This document shows, one piece after another, positions 8,185-17,254 of a DNA stretch of 64,000 nucleotides; within the stretch, counting starts at the first letter, position 1; every line of letters starts with the position of its first letter. Source of the DNA: DATBSK01 sp964532485. Lineage in GTDB: Bacteria > Actinomycetota > Acidimicrobiia > IMCC26256 > PALSA-555. The notes below the pieces were generated by a model. That model saw only the letters and a program-made list of their open reading frames with translations, had not been told where the DNA came from and made no database searches. The DNA lies in contig CAZHKE010000004.1 in the NCBI GenBank assembly GCA_964532485.1, forward strand, positions 1-64,000, given 5' to 3'. A program made the position numbers and the translations under genes.

Positions 8185-9400
8185 GGCGCGGCTCCCGGTG
8201 GTCGTAGTCGATGAGGTACCGCTGCGGCCCGCGGAAGATGTACGCGGGAGTCTGGCGGACCTCTTGCGCCTCGACCGCGCGCAGCCCCGTGAGCCGGTTC
8301 AGGAGAGTCTCGACGCTGATGCGAAGCTCGGCACGCGCCAGCGCGGCACCGAGGCAGAGATGGATGCCGAATCCGAACGCGAGGTGTGGACCAGGCAGAT
8401 CCCGGTCGAGGACGCACCGGTCGGGCTCCCGGACGAAGTCGGGATCCCGATTCGCCGCGCCCATGTGCAACAGCACGATCTCTCCTTCGGGAATGGTCGC
8501 GTCGCCGATCGACACCGCCGCCCGGGTCTTGCGTGGGAGCGCGGTCACCGGCGGGTCGAGCCGCAGGGACTCTTCGACGAAGGCGCACACCTGTGCACGG
8601 TCGGCGCGCAGCCGTTCGACGAGGCCCGGTTGCTCGACGAGGAGACGTACCGTGCTGGCGATGGCGTTGGTCGTGGTCTCGTGGCCGGCTACGACGAGGA
8701 GGACGAGGGTGGACGCGGCCTCCCATGCGGTCAAGCGCTCCCCGTCGACATCGGTCAGAGCAAGGCGGCCGATGAGGTCGTCGTCGGGCCCCCCGGCCCG
8801 TCGGCGCTCCTCGATCTGCCCGAGCGCCCAGTGCTTGAACTCCTGCGCGAGCGACGACGTGCCGGCACCGAGGCTCTGGCTCAGCTGCTCGTCGGACCAC
8901 ATCTTGAACCGCGCGCGATCGGCATCGGGCACGCCGAGGAGCTCCGCGAGCACCGTCACCGGGAGCAGGAAGGCGAGGTTCGCGACGATGTCGACCGGGC
9001 CGCGATCGGGGAGGTCGTCGACGATCCGGTCGGTGATCGTCTGCACCCGGGGCTCGAGCCGGGCGACTCGCTGCGGCGTGAGCACCCGGTTGAGGATCCT
9101 GCGCTGACGCGTGTGCTCGGGCGGGTCCGAGGAGACGATCGAGTAGTCGCCGTCGGGCTTGATGTTGTACCGACTGGAGAAGCGCTCCGGCGCGGCGAAC
9201 GCGTCTCGCGTTGTCTCGTAGCCGAGGGTCGCGTACAGGTCCGCGTCGGGGAAGTGGGCGGTCGGGCCGTTCGACCGCAGCGCGGCCAAGCTCGCCCAAG
9301 GATCGTCGGGAGGCGTGCGCGGATCGAACGGGCACACCGCGTTGCCCGCGAGGTCTGCGCCGCTCGGCTGGCCGGGCTCCCCGGAGCGGGATCTCTTCAT
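8177..9400 (-). CDS. cytochrome P450
   Basis: Soluble bacterial P450 of 407 residues. The I-helix motif is AGHETTTN, the K-helix EESLR segment is present, and the heme loop FGFGIHLCLGAALAR begins near residue 342 with ligand Cys349. PPEHTRQRRI matches the C-helix region. The start MKRSRSGEPG at 9400 leaves an 89-base gap to the divergent TetR gene; an alternative ATG at 9469 would add 23 Arg-rich residues. The adjacent TetR protein probably controls it. The electron donor is not encoded next to it. The fused downstream amidohydrolase suggests oxygenation followed by hydrolysis. Confidence 0.92.
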   Translation of the reverse strand: MKRSRSGEPGQPSGADLAGNAVCPFDPRTPPDDPWASLAALRSNGPTAHFPDADLYATLGYETTRDAFAAPERFSSRYNIKPDGDYSIVSSDPPEHTRQRRILNRVLTPQRVARLEPRVQTITDRIVDDLPDRGPVDIVANLAFLLPVTVLAELLGVPDADRARFKMWSDEQLSQSLGAGTSSLAQEFKHWALGQIEERRRAGGPDDDLIGRLALTDVDGERLTAWEAASTLVLLVVAGHETTTNAIASTVRLLVEQPGLVERLRADRAQVCAFVEESLRLDPPVTALPRKTRAAVSIGDATIPEGEIVLLHMGAANRDPDFVREPDRCVLDRDLPGPHLAFGFGIHLCLGAALARAELRISVETLLNRLTGLRAVEAQEVRQTPAYIFRGPQRYLIDYDHREPRRG

Positions 9401-9476
9401 CTGGTCGCGTCGACGACCGCGAGCTCGAGCGCGGGTGCCACGGGCGGCCTCCTCGTGTCCGGCCGACATCTTGGAA

Positions 9477-9482
9477 TAAACT
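9477..9482 (+). promoter_or_regulatory. candidate -10 element giving a leaderless TetR mRNA
   Basis: TAAACT fits the actinobacterial TANNNT -10 pattern in an otherwise GC-rich gap. The ATG of the TetR gene begins eight bases after its last base, which is where transcription would start. The TetR message may therefore be leaderless, and no ribosome site is seen in front of that ATG. No clear -35 is visible. Confidence 0.4.
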
Positions 9483-9489
9483 CTCCGAC

Positions 9490-10125
9490 ATGGCAACCCG
9501 CGTCGCGGCCGGGGCTCGGAGCGCGCCCCGGCGGCCTCGAGCCGAGTGGGAGCGGCGGATCCTCGAGTCGGCGCTGGTGACCTTCGGGCGCAAGGGCTAC
9601 GGCGTCTCGATCAACGAGATCATCGCGGACTCGGGCGCCCCGGTCGGGACCTTCTACCGCTTGTTCGCCGACAAGGACGCGCTCTTCGCGCGCTTGATGG
9701 CCGACCTCCATCCCGGGTACATCGAACGTGTCTGCGAGGAGGTGGGTGACGCTCCGGAGCCGGCGCAACGGCTGCACCGGACCGTCGCTGCCCTCATCAC
9801 GGTCGGTGTCCGGGAGTTCGGCGGTGTCGCTCGGCTCTACCTCACGGACGTGCGTGGCCACGGTCCGGCGTCGGAGGTCGCCCGACGGGTCGAGGACGAC
9901 GAGCTCGAGCTGCTCGAGACGCCGATCGTCGCCGGGACGGCCTCCGGCACGCTGCGGTGTCGCCACCCTGACCTGATGGCGATCGGGTTGCTCGGCATGA
10001 CGCGTCGCACGGTCGAGAGGTACGTCCTCGGGCGGCGTCGACCGCGCGTCGAGGTCGCCGCCGAGCAGGTCGCGGCCTTCGCTCTCGACGGACTTCGGGC
10101 GCACCGTGGCGCGAGCCGAGGATGA
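9490..10125 (+). CDS. TetR/AcrR-family transcriptional regulator
   Basis: Regulator of 211 residues. The N-terminal helix-turn-helix is clear: RRILESALVTFGRKGYGVS, then INEIIADSGAPVGTFYRLFADKD (about residues 20-65), a standard TetR DNA-binding domain. The C-terminal ligand domain is divergent, as usual. It is transcribed away from the P450-amidohydrolase unit and is joined by a 4-base ATGA overlap to the following SDR gene. The simplest reading is a local repressor that responds to a pathway intermediate and controls both directions. The start is the ATG next to the candidate -10. Confidence 0.9.
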   Translation: MATRVAAGARSAPRRPRAEWERRILESALVTFGRKGYGVSINEIIADSGAPVGTFYRLFADKDALFARLMADLHPGYIERVCEEVGDAPEPAQRLHRTVAALITVGVREFGGVARLYLTDVRGHGPASEVARRVEDDELELLETPIVAGTASGTLRCRHPDLMAIGLLGMTRRTVERYVLGRRRPRVEVAAEQVAAFALDGLRAHRGASRG

Positions 10126-10880
10126 AGCTCGCGGGGAAGTGCGGGATCGTCACCGGCGCAGGTCGTGGGATCGGTCGCGAGTACGCGCGGGCGTTGGCCC
10201 GTGACGGGGCCGCCGTCGTGATCGCGGAGGTCGATGAGGCCGCCGGGGCCGAGACCGCGACGATCATCGAGAACGACGGCGGTCAGGCCCTCGCCGTCCG
10301 CACCGACGTGACGGACGAAGCCTCGGTGACGGCGATGGCAGCGGCTGCCCTCACCTCCTTCGGTGGCGTCGACTTCCTCGTCAACAACGCCGCGATCTGG
10401 GGCGCCCTGCGCCCGGCCACCATGACCGACGTGACCATCGACGAGTGGACCCGGGTGCTGACGGTCAACGTCACCGGCGTCTGGCTCGCGAGTCGCGCCG
10501 TGGTCGCCCCCATGGTCGAGCGGGGCGGAGGAGTGATCGTGAACCAGTCGTCGATCGGCGCCTACCTGGGCGGGCCGAACGTGACTCATTACGCGACGTC
10601 GAAGGGCGCGGTGAACGCGCTGACGCGAGCGATGGCGCGCGATCTCGGTCCGCAGGGGATCCGTGTGAACGCGATCGCCCCGGGTCAGATCGCCAACGAG
10701 GCCACGCTGAACCTCGTCTCACCCGAGCGTCTCGAGTCGATGCGCGCGCAACAGTGCCTCGACCGGGCCGGGACCACGGACGACCTCTGTGGACCGCTCC
10801 TGTTCCTGCTGAGCGATGCCGCGCAGTTCATGACCGGCCAGGTGATCGTCGTCGACGGTGGGCTCGTGTTCGTGGGGTAG
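10122..10880 (+). CDS. SDR-family oxidoreductase
   Basis: Classical short-chain dehydrogenase of 252 residues. The Rossmann motif is TGAGRGIG at about residues 10-17, the NNAA segment (DFLVNNAAIW) is present, the catalytic Ser lies in VNQSSIGAY and the catalytic Tyr/Lys in HYATSKGAV. The C-terminus GQVIVVDGG is typical. It is translationally coupled to the TetR gene and probably takes part in the same oxidation route as the divergent P450. It reduces or oxidises an alcohol/ketone with NAD(P); the substrate is unknown. Confidence 0.9.
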   Translation: MKLAGKCGIVTGAGRGIGREYARALARDGAAVVIAEVDEAAGAETATIIENDGGQALAVRTDVTDEASVTAMAAAALTSFGGVDFLVNNAAIWGALRPATMTDVTIDEWTRVLTVNVTGVWLASRAVVAPMVERGGGVIVNQSSIGAYLGGPNVTHYATSKGAVNALTRAMARDLGPQGIRVNAIAPGQIANEATLNLVSPERLESMRAQQCLDRAGTTDDLCGPLLFLLSDAAQFMTGQVIVVDGGLVFVG

Positions 10881-10893
10881 GCCGTGGCCACGA

Positions 10894-11880
10894 TCACGCG
10901 TTCCCCGGTCGACGCACCCTGGGCGCGACCTCGGTGGCGTAGCGGACGAGCGTCTCGTCGGCGGGGGAGTCGTGACACCACGGGATGAACGCGCGGCACC
11001 CGACGTCGACGAGGGCGTGCATCTTCTCGGCGACCTGCTCGGGAGTGCCGGCGAGGCTTCGGTCGCGCCAGGCCTCGAACGAGTCGTTCTGGAGCGCCGC
11101 GCCACGCCACTGCGCCCGCAGGTCCGACTCGTGGTCGCGGATGAACAGCTCTCCACCCCAGGTGAGATCGATCGTCGCGAGGTCCCGACCGATGTGGTCG
11201 CAGTGGGCGCGCAGGATCGCGGCGGTGCGCGAGAACGTGCGCGGGTCGCCACCCCAGTTGGCGCGGTCGGCAAGTCGCGCGACGACGCGCAGGGTTCGGC
11301 GCGGACCGCTGCCCGCGACCAGGATCGGTGGGTGCGGTCGCTGGACGGGCTTCGGGTCGCATTGTGCGTCGTTGAGGTGGAAGCGCGCGCCGTGGTGGCT
11401 CACGTCCGGCTGCGTCCAGAGCGCGCGCACCACGTCGATGTGCTCTTCGAGCAGCGCGATGCGAGCCGGAGCTGCGGGGAACTCGTATCCGTAGGCGAGG
11501 GCCTCCGCCTCGTGCCAGCCGGCGCCGACACCCCACTCGAGCCGACCGCCGCTGATCACGTCGAGCGTTGCCGCGATCTTCGCGGTGAGTGCAGGCGAGC
11601 GGAACACGGGACAGCTGGCGAGCTGCCCGAGGCGGACGCGCGTCGTCGCTTGGGCCAGCGCGGCGGTGACCGTCCAGCACTCGAAGACCGCGTCGTGGCC
11701 GGCCACGCTCGGCACGGTCATGAGGTGGTCGGACACCCAGACCGAGTCGAGATCGAGGGCCTCGGCGGTCAGCGCCAGCTCGCGCAGCCGGCCCCACTGC
11801 GCGGGCGGGTCGCCAAGGGGCGTCAGCTCGCCACGCCATCCCAGCGGCAGCATCACGCCGAGCTCCGGTTGCCTGGCCAA
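10894..11880 (-). CDS. F420-dependent LLM-class oxidoreductase
   Basis: Luciferase-like monooxygenase-fold protein of 328 residues, of the F420-using TIGR03619 type. Recognisable parts include LGVMLPLGW at the N-terminus, the SVWVSDHLM segment, RVRLGQLAS, GRLEWGVGAGWHEAEA, and the PPILVAGSGPRRT strand. The start is a TTG: AGGAGG sits five bases ahead of it, giving M-ARQPELGV. Upstream in-frame sequence up to 12297 is antisense to the neighbouring gene. Coenzyme F420 use is inferred from the family and suggests an actinobacterial host. It is divergent from the first SDR-swivel fusion across a 121-base gap. Confidence 0.85.
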   Translation of the reverse strand: MARQPELGVMLPLGWRGELTPLGDPPAQWGRLRELALTAEALDLDSVWVSDHLMTVPSVAGHDAVFECWTVTAALAQATTRVRLGQLASCPVFRSPALTAKIAATLDVISGGRLEWGVGAGWHEAEALAYGYEFPAAPARIALLEEHIDVVRALWTQPDVSHHGARFHLNDAQCDPKPVQRPHPPILVAGSGPRRTLRVVARLADRANWGGDPRTFSRTAAILRAHCDHIGRDLATIDLTWGGELFIRDHESDLRAQWRGAALQNDSFEAWRDRSLAGTPEQVAEKMHALVDVGCRAFIPWCHDSPADETLVRYATEVAPRVRRPGNA

Positions 11881-12001
11881 CGCGGCCTCCTTGACCGTCG
11901 CGCAGGAGGACGGAAGGCTAGGCCCGAATCGTCCAGATGATTGTTGTTCGGCTGATCCCGGCCATCGCGCCCAGGCGCACGGGGCCGGCGCGGGGGGCGG
12001 C

Positions 12002-14620
12002 GTGCGGGTCCTGGTGACGGGCGGTACGGGGGTGCTGGGACGGGCCGTGGCGCGGCGGCTGGCCCAGCACGGCGCCGACGTCGTGGCGATGGCGCGGCGG
12101 GAGCCGGCCACGCTCCCGCGCGGTGTCGGGTACGTCGCCGGCGACGTGTCCGACCCGGAGTCGGTCGGTGCCGCGATGGCGGGCGTCGACGCGGTCGTCC
12201 ATCTGGCCTGGTTCATGCACTCGGGCGAGCCGCCCGAAGTGGTGCGCTCCGTGAACGTCGGTGGGATGACGAACGTGCTCGACGCGATGGACCGCAACGG
12301 CTGCGCCCGCCTCGTGTTCTCGTCGTCGGTGACCGCGTACGGCTCCGACGGCTCCCACCCGCACCCCTACACCGAGGACGAGCCGCTGCGGTCCGACCCG
12401 GCGTTCCTCTATGGCGCCCACAAGAAGGAGTGCGAGGCGTTGATCGCACAGAGCGGCGTCGATGCCGTCGTCGCGCGGATCGCGACGACGCTGGGGCGCG
12501 GCGTGGAGAACTCGGTGACGTCGGCGTTCGCCGGGCCCGCGATCATCGGCGTCACCGGAGATGCCAACCAGTGGCAGCTCGTTCACCAGGAGGACGTCGG
12601 CCGCTTCATGGTCGACGCGGCTCTCGGTGACCGCACGGGCGTCGTCAACGTCGCGGCCGAGGGAGTGCTCAGCGTCGAGGAGCTCGCCGAGATCATCGGG
12701 CGGCGTGTGCAACGGATGTCGGAGGGCTCCGTGCGCCGGGCCGTACGGGCCATGTTCGCCCTCGGCGTGAGCGAGGTCGACCCGACCGCGTTCGACGCCC
12801 TGCGCTACATGCCCGTCGCCGACACCACGCGGCTTCGCGACGAATGGGGCTTCCGGTGCGGTTGGACGTCCGCCGAGACCGCTGCGGACAGCGCGCGCTC
12901 CCTGTCCCGCATCGTGTTCCTGGGGAGCAAGCGGGTGGCGCTCCGCCACAAGCTGCCGTGGGCCGATCCGAACGAGTTCCCGACGCCGGAGCGACTCGAC
13001 GGCGGTTCGCTGGTCGGCGCCGCGTCACCGAGTCTCGCGGGCGAGCTCGACGACCTGATCGACCCTCGGTACCCGACCTACACCGCGACCAACCTCTCGG
13101 AGGCGTTCCCCGGCCCGATGACGCCGCTGTCGCTCACGATCTCGATCGCCGCACTGCGCGCCGGCAACCAGCCGCTGGTCGACTTCCTCGGGATGCGTGG
13201 CGACGTGGCGCACGAGTCGCGCGTCCGCATGGTCGCGGTCTTCGGGCATCGCATCTTCCTCAATGTCTCGGCCGCGCGCGAATCGGCCAAGGGCATGCCG
13301 GGCAACACGCCCGAAGACATCGACAAGCAGTATCTGGGGATCCCGCTGCCCGAGGGTCCCCGTCCGAAGCCGACGCTGGGAGAGGTGGGGCGCGGCCTCG
13401 CGATGCTGACGCGGATCGGCCCGCCGCTGGCCGGGCTCGACGCGCACGTCGCGGCGTACGAGGCGGAGATCCGCGATCTCGTGCTTGCGCCCGACCGGCT
13501 GAGCGCGCTGACCGACGAGTCGCTCGCGGCCCGCATCGCCTTGCTCCACGACGAGCTCGCGCAGGGCTGGACCGGTGTGCAGGTCGCCGACGTGCAGGCG
13601 GGTGCGGCGCTCGGGGCCGTCGAACGCGTCGGTGGCGAGGCCGCGGCGGCCGGGGTCCAGAGCGGGCGTGACGTGCTCGAGAGCGCGCAGGCGCTGCGGG
13701 GCGTCGACGAGCTGGCTGAGCACGTCCGTCGCGATGCCGACACCGCCGCGTGCATCCAGACGACGACGGACGCGGCCGCGGCGCTCGCGCAGCTGCGCGA
13801 CACGGCACCGGAGTTCTCGGAGCGCTTCGACCGCCTGGTCCGGGAGTACGGACATCGCGGCCCGGGAGAGACCGAGCTCGAGAACCCGACGTTCTCCGAC
13901 GCCCCGGAGCTCCTGCTCGACGCCGTCTTGAAGGCGAGCCGGCTTCCCGCGCGCTCGGTCGCCTCGACGTCGCCCGCCGTCGGGTCCGTGAGGCTCGTCG
14001 CGCGTTGGGCGATCAGCACGCAGCTCGTGCGTGAGCGGGTTCGCGACGCGACCATCCGCTGCACGCACGAGCTGCGCCTGGCGGTGCGGGAGTGGGGACG
14101 TCGCCTCGCGGAGCGCGAGGTGCTCTCCGACGCAGCCGACGTGCACTACCTCACGTACGACGAGCTCCTGGTACCGCCGGCCGACGCTCGCGCCCGCGTC
14201 GAGCGGCGGCGGCAGGAGCGCGAGCGGTTGCAGTCCATCCGCATGCCCGCGATGTTCACCGGGACGTGGGAGCCCGAGCCGACCGAGGGGGAAGCGCTGC
14301 GCCCCGGTGACGAGCTGCCCGGCATCCCGGCGGCACCGGGCGTGGCGCGCGGCCCAGTGCGAATCCTCACCTCGGGCGAGATGCTCGAGCCGGGTGAGGT
14401 TCTCGTCGCACGCGTCACGGATACCGGGTGGACACCGTTCTTCGCGTTCGCGGCCGCGGTCGTGACCGACATCGGCGGACTGATGTCGCATCCCGCCGTC
14501 GTCGCGCGCGAGTTCGGGATCCCGAGCGTCGTCGGTGCGCGCGAGGCGACGACGCGCCTTCGCGACGGCCAGCTGGTCGAGGTCGACGGCGGCACGGGGA
14601 CGATCCGCGTCCTGGAGTGA
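12002..14620 (+). CDS. SDR / RPH-like / phosphohistidine-swivel fusion, copy 1
   Basis: Protein of 872 residues from a GTG start at the N-terminus of a Rossmann fold. Residues 1 to about 315 are an extended (epimerase-like) SDR: VTGGTGVLG at 5-13, catalytic-type FSSSVTAYG and YGAHK (YxxxK). Residues of about 345-690 resemble the substrate-binding region of rifampin phosphotransferases: NLSEAFPGPMTPLS and EYGHRGPGETELENP. The last 110 or so residues form a PEP-utiliser mobile domain with His830 in TDIGGLMSHPAVVAREFGIP. No ATP-grasp domain is present. It is paralogous along its full length with the gene at 20982. It lies between a divergent LLM enzyme and a convergent ligase. The function is unknown. 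Confidence 0.85.
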   Translation: MRVLVTGGTGVLGRAVARRLAQHGADVVAMARREPATLPRGVGYVAGDVSDPESVGAAMAGVDAVVHLAWFMHSGEPPEVVRSVNVGGMTNVLDAMDRNGCARLVFSSSVTAYGSDGSHPHPYTEDEPLRSDPAFLYGAHKKECEALIAQSGVDAVVARIATTLGRGVENSVTSAFAGPAIIGVTGDANQWQLVHQEDVGRFMVDAALGDRTGVVNVAAEGVLSVEELAEIIGRRVQRMSEGSVRRAVRAMFALGVSEVDPTAFDALRYMPVADTTRLRDEWGFRCGWTSAETAADSARSLSRIVFLGSKRVALRHKLPWADPNEFPTPERLDGGSLVGAASPSLAGELDDLIDPRYPTYTATNLSEAFPGPMTPLSLTISIAALRAGNQPLVDFLGMRGDVAHESRVRMVAVFGHRIFLNVSAARESAKGMPGNTPEDIDKQYLGIPLPEGPRPKPTLGEVGRGLAMLTRIGPPLAGLDAHVAAYEAEIRDLVLAPDRLSALTDESLAARIALLHDELAQGWTGVQVADVQAGAALGAVERVGGEAAAAGVQSGRDVLESAQALRGVDELAEHVRRDADTAACIQTTTDAAAALAQLRDTAPEFSERFDRLVREYGHRGPGETELENPTFSDAPELLLDAVLKASRLPARSVASTSPAVGSVRLVARWAISTQLVRERVRDATIRCTHELRLAVREWGRRLAEREVLSDAADVHYLTYDELLVPPADARARVERRRQERERLQSIRMPAMFTGTWEPEPTEGEALRPGDELPGIPAAPGVARGPVRILTSGEMLEPGEVLVARVTDTGWTPFFAFAAAVVTDIGGLMSHPAVVAREFGIPSVVGAREATTRLRDGQLVEVDGGTGTIRVLE

Positions 14621-14683
14621 CGCGCTCCGCGTGCGCGGTGGCGGCCAGGCGCGCGCGTTCACCATCGCCGCCGGTGGTCGAGG

Positions 14684-16219
14684 CTACGCGTACCCCGGAT
14701 AGCCGCCGCCGCCGTGCGCGGCGTCGAGGGCGTCGTAGTCGACCGCGCCGCCCGAGCGCGGCAGCTCGTCGACGAAGTCGACGAGCCGCGGCTTCTTGTA
14801 GGAAGCGATACCCGACCGGCAGTGCTCAACCAGCTCGTCGGCCGTGGCGGTCGCGCCCTCCTCGAGCACGACGATCGCCTTGACGCTCTGGCCCCAGCGC
14901 TCGTCGGGCACGCCGATGATCGCAGCGTCACGGACGCCCGCGTGACGCTTGAGGCAGGCCTCGACCTCGGCGGGGTAGATGTTCTCGGCCGCCGACTTCA
15001 CGATGCGGGTCATCGGTCCGATGAAGGTGATCGACCCGTCCTGCTCGCGCCGTCCGAGGTCAGTGGTGTGATGCCAGCCGTCGCGGCGCCGACGCCGATT
15101 CTCCTCGTCGCGGCGGTGGTACCCGACCATGACCGTGGGGCCGCGCACGATGATCTCGCCGACCTCGTCCGGTGCGACATCGACTCCGTCGGGATCGACG
15201 ACCCGTACCTGCGCGAACGGGTGTGGCCATCCCCGCCCACCCTCGCCGGCGCCGAACGCACCGAAGGTGACCAGCCCCATCACCTCGGTCTGACCGTAGC
15301 CACCGCGCCGGCGGGCCCGTGGGCTCGTGTCGACCGTGATCATCTCGTTCCACTCCGGCGATCCCGCGTGGGTGCGCAGTGACGAGATGTCGAACCGGCG
15401 ATCGCGGTTCACCTCGAGCATCTGCTCGATCGTCGGCGGCTGCAGGAACGCGCCGTTGCACTGCTCGGCCTCGATGAGGCGACACAGCTCCTCGGCGTCG
15501 ACACGAGCGGTGAAGACGTTCGTGCCGCCCATCAGGAACGTCGCCAAGGTGAGCATCAGGGTTGCGACGTGGAACATCGGCCCGCAGTTCAGGTACGTGT
15601 ACTCCCACGTGACGTCCGACAGCGTCGCCATCACGTACCCCTCGAGCAGGCACGACGTGTGTGACAGCAGCGCGGCATTCGGACGGCCGCCGAACGCGGC
15701 CGTGTACACCATCAGGGCGGGGGAGGACGCATCGACCAGGGCTCCCGGGTCTCGGTCGTCGCCGTCGCCCAGGAACGACTCGTACCCGTCGGGATCACGC
15801 TCGGGTGCGTCGTGACGCAGCCAGCGCGCCGACGGAGTGGCCCGCGCACGGGCCGCGAGGACGGATTCGCCGACCTCGGACTCCTGCCACACGACGATGC
15901 GCGGGTCGACGTCGTCGATCACGAACGCCAGCTCCTCGGGCGCCTGGCGCCAGTTCGCCGGGCAGCACACGCCGCCGAGCTCGCCCGCCGCGAGCAGGCA
16001 TTCGAGGAGTCGCGAGGAGTTCTGCCCGACCCACAGGATCCGGTCACCGGGGCCGAAGCCGCTGCCCTGCAACGCGTCGGCGAGCTTGCGGACCCGCGTC
16101 GCGAGCTGCGGGTACGTGCGCCTGACGTCCCCGTCGACGATCGCGACGGCGTGGGGCCGGCTGCGAGCGTGCTCCTGGAGGACGTCGGCGAGCGTCGGGT
16201 GGCGAGCCGGGTCCATCAT
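14684..16219 (-). CDS. AMP-dependent acyl-CoA synthetase-like protein, atypical motifs
   Basis: ANL-superfamily protein of 511 residues with most family landmarks: GYGQTEVMG, the HTTDLG hinge-like segment and ENIYPAEVE. Two key motifs depart from the norm. The phosphate-binding loop, normally like YTSGTTGxPKG, reads VYTAAFGGRPNAALLSH and lacks its Lys. The C-terminal motif usually ending in a catalytic Lys reads LPRSGGAVDY with no Lys. Related variants occur in some actinobacterial FadD-like proteins (recalled, not checked). It may form acyl-CoA by a modified mechanism, or be non-catalytic. Its start overlaps the ribokinase start head to head by two bases. Confidence 0.8.
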   Translation of the reverse strand: MMDPARHPTLADVLQEHARSRPHAVAIVDGDVRRTYPQLATRVRKLADALQGSGFGPGDRILWVGQNSSRLLECLLAAGELGGVCCPANWRQAPEELAFVIDDVDPRIVVWQESEVGESVLAARARATPSARWLRHDAPERDPDGYESFLGDGDDRDPGALVDASSPALMVYTAAFGGRPNAALLSHTSCLLEGYVMATLSDVTWEYTYLNCGPMFHVATLMLTLATFLMGGTNVFTARVDAEELCRLIEAEQCNGAFLQPPTIEQMLEVNRDRRFDISSLRTHAGSPEWNEMITVDTSPRARRRGGYGQTEVMGLVTFGAFGAGEGGRGWPHPFAQVRVVDPDGVDVAPDEVGEIIVRGPTVMVGYHRRDEENRRRRRDGWHHTTDLGRREQDGSITFIGPMTRIVKSAAENIYPAEVEACLKRHAGVRDAAIIGVPDERWGQSVKAIVVLEEGATATADELVEHCRSGIASYKKPRLVDFVDELPRSGGAVDYDALDAAHGGGGYPGYA

Positions 16220-17186
16220 GAGAAACAGTTACACGATTCCGGCAGCTCCCGACAAGCACCGGCGCCACGACGTCGTCGTCGTCGGCAGCCTGAACATGGA
16301 CCTCGTCGCGCGCGCCCGACGCCTTCCGGTGCCCGGTGAGACCGTCCTCGGCGACGACTTCGCCATGGTGCCGGGCGGCAAGGGCGCCAACCAGGCGGTG
16401 GCGGCGGCCCGACTCGGGGCCCGCACCGCGATGATCGGCTGTGTCGGCTGCGATGCGATGGGCGACCGGCTCATGGATGCTCTCGACGCTGCCGGTGTGG
16501 ACGCTGCCGGTGTCGTGCGGATCGACGACCAGCCGAGCGGGGTGGCGCTGATCGGGGTCGACGACGCGGGTGAGAACGCGATCATCGTCGTGCCCGGCGC
16601 GAACGGCGCGCTCGACGCCGACCACGTCCTGCACCACGAGCCGCTCCTGCGCGGTGCGAGCGTCGTGATCGCCCAGCTCGAGGTGCCGCTCCCGGCGATC
16701 AGCACCGCGTTCGAGATCGCGAGCGCGCATGGCGCGACGACGATCCTCGACCCGGCCCCGCCCCGCCCGCTCGACGACGCACTGCTTCGGAGTGTCGACC
16801 TCATGACGCCGAACGAGTCGGAAGCGGCCGCGCTCACCGGGGTCGACGTCGCCGACGAGGAGGGCATCCGCGCCGCAGCCCACGAGCTGCTCGACCGGGG
16901 GCTCGGCGCGGTGGTGATCACTCTCGGGCGTCGAGGCGCGCTCTATGCGGACGTGTCACACCAGCGCCGCATCGAGGCGTTCGCGATCGCCACGGTCGAT
17001 GCGACGGCGGCGGGCGACGCGTTCACGGGCGCGCTCGGCGCGGCGCTGGCTCGCAATGCCCCGGTGACGCTCGCGTTGCGGGAGGCCGTCGCGGCGGGCG
17101 CGCTCGCCGCGACTCGGCCGGGCGCGTCGTCGTCGCTGCCGACGACGGCCGACGTGCGCGAGCTCCTGGCCGCGGCCGCGCCGTAG
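16218..17186 (+). CDS. ribokinase-family (PfkB) sugar kinase
   Basis: PfkB-fold kinase of 322 residues. The N-terminal VVGSLNMDLVARARRLPVPG and PGGKGANQA motifs match ribokinase closely. The C-terminal anion-hole/catalytic motif is DATAAGDAF, a mild variant of DTTGAGDTF that keeps the catalytic Asp. It would phosphorylate ribose to ribose 5-phosphate in the cytoplasm. The two nucleoside hydrolases elsewhere in the window release free ribose, a plausible substrate source (inference). The ATG at 16218 shares two bases with the divergent ligase gene start, so its promoter must lie inside that gene or be very short. Confidence 0.88.
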   Translation: MRNSYTIPAAPDKHRRHDVVVVGSLNMDLVARARRLPVPGETVLGDDFAMVPGGKGANQAVAAARLGARTAMIGCVGCDAMGDRLMDALDAAGVDAAGVVRIDDQPSGVALIGVDDAGENAIIVVPGANGALDADHVLHHEPLLRGASVVIAQLEVPLPAISTAFEIASAHGATTILDPAPPRPLDDALLRSVDLMTPNESEAAALTGVDVADEEGIRAAAHELLDRGLGAVVITLGRRGALYADVSHQRRIEAFAIATVDATAAGDAFTGALGAALARNAPVTLALREAVAAGALAATRPGASSSLPTTADVRELLAAAAP

Positions 17187-17212
17187 GCGCGACCGTTCGA
17201 CGAGATGGAGCT

Positions 17213-17235
17213 GACGCCTCCCCGCCGAAGGCGTC
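17213..17235. terminator. weak stem-loop between convergent genes
   Basis: GACGCC (17213-17218) and GGCGTC (17230-17235) form a 6-base stem with an 11-base loop in the 68-base gap between the ribokinase stop and the CoA-transferase stop. The position is right for a terminator, but the stem is short and no U-tract follows. Confidence 0.35.
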
Positions 17236-17254
17236 GAGCCTGGAAAGGGTGATG

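Noticed and set aside
7476..9593. Open frame of about 700 codons on the - strand across the amidohydrolase and P450
   Set aside because: It is a different frame of the same strand, is rich in Arg/Pro/Ser, and the other frame carries the complete P450 and amidohydrolase motifs.
14621..14683. Terminator between convergent fusion and ligase genes
   Set aside because: The gap is GC-rich with runs of CG alternation, but no stem longer than five pairs with a sensible loop is apparent.
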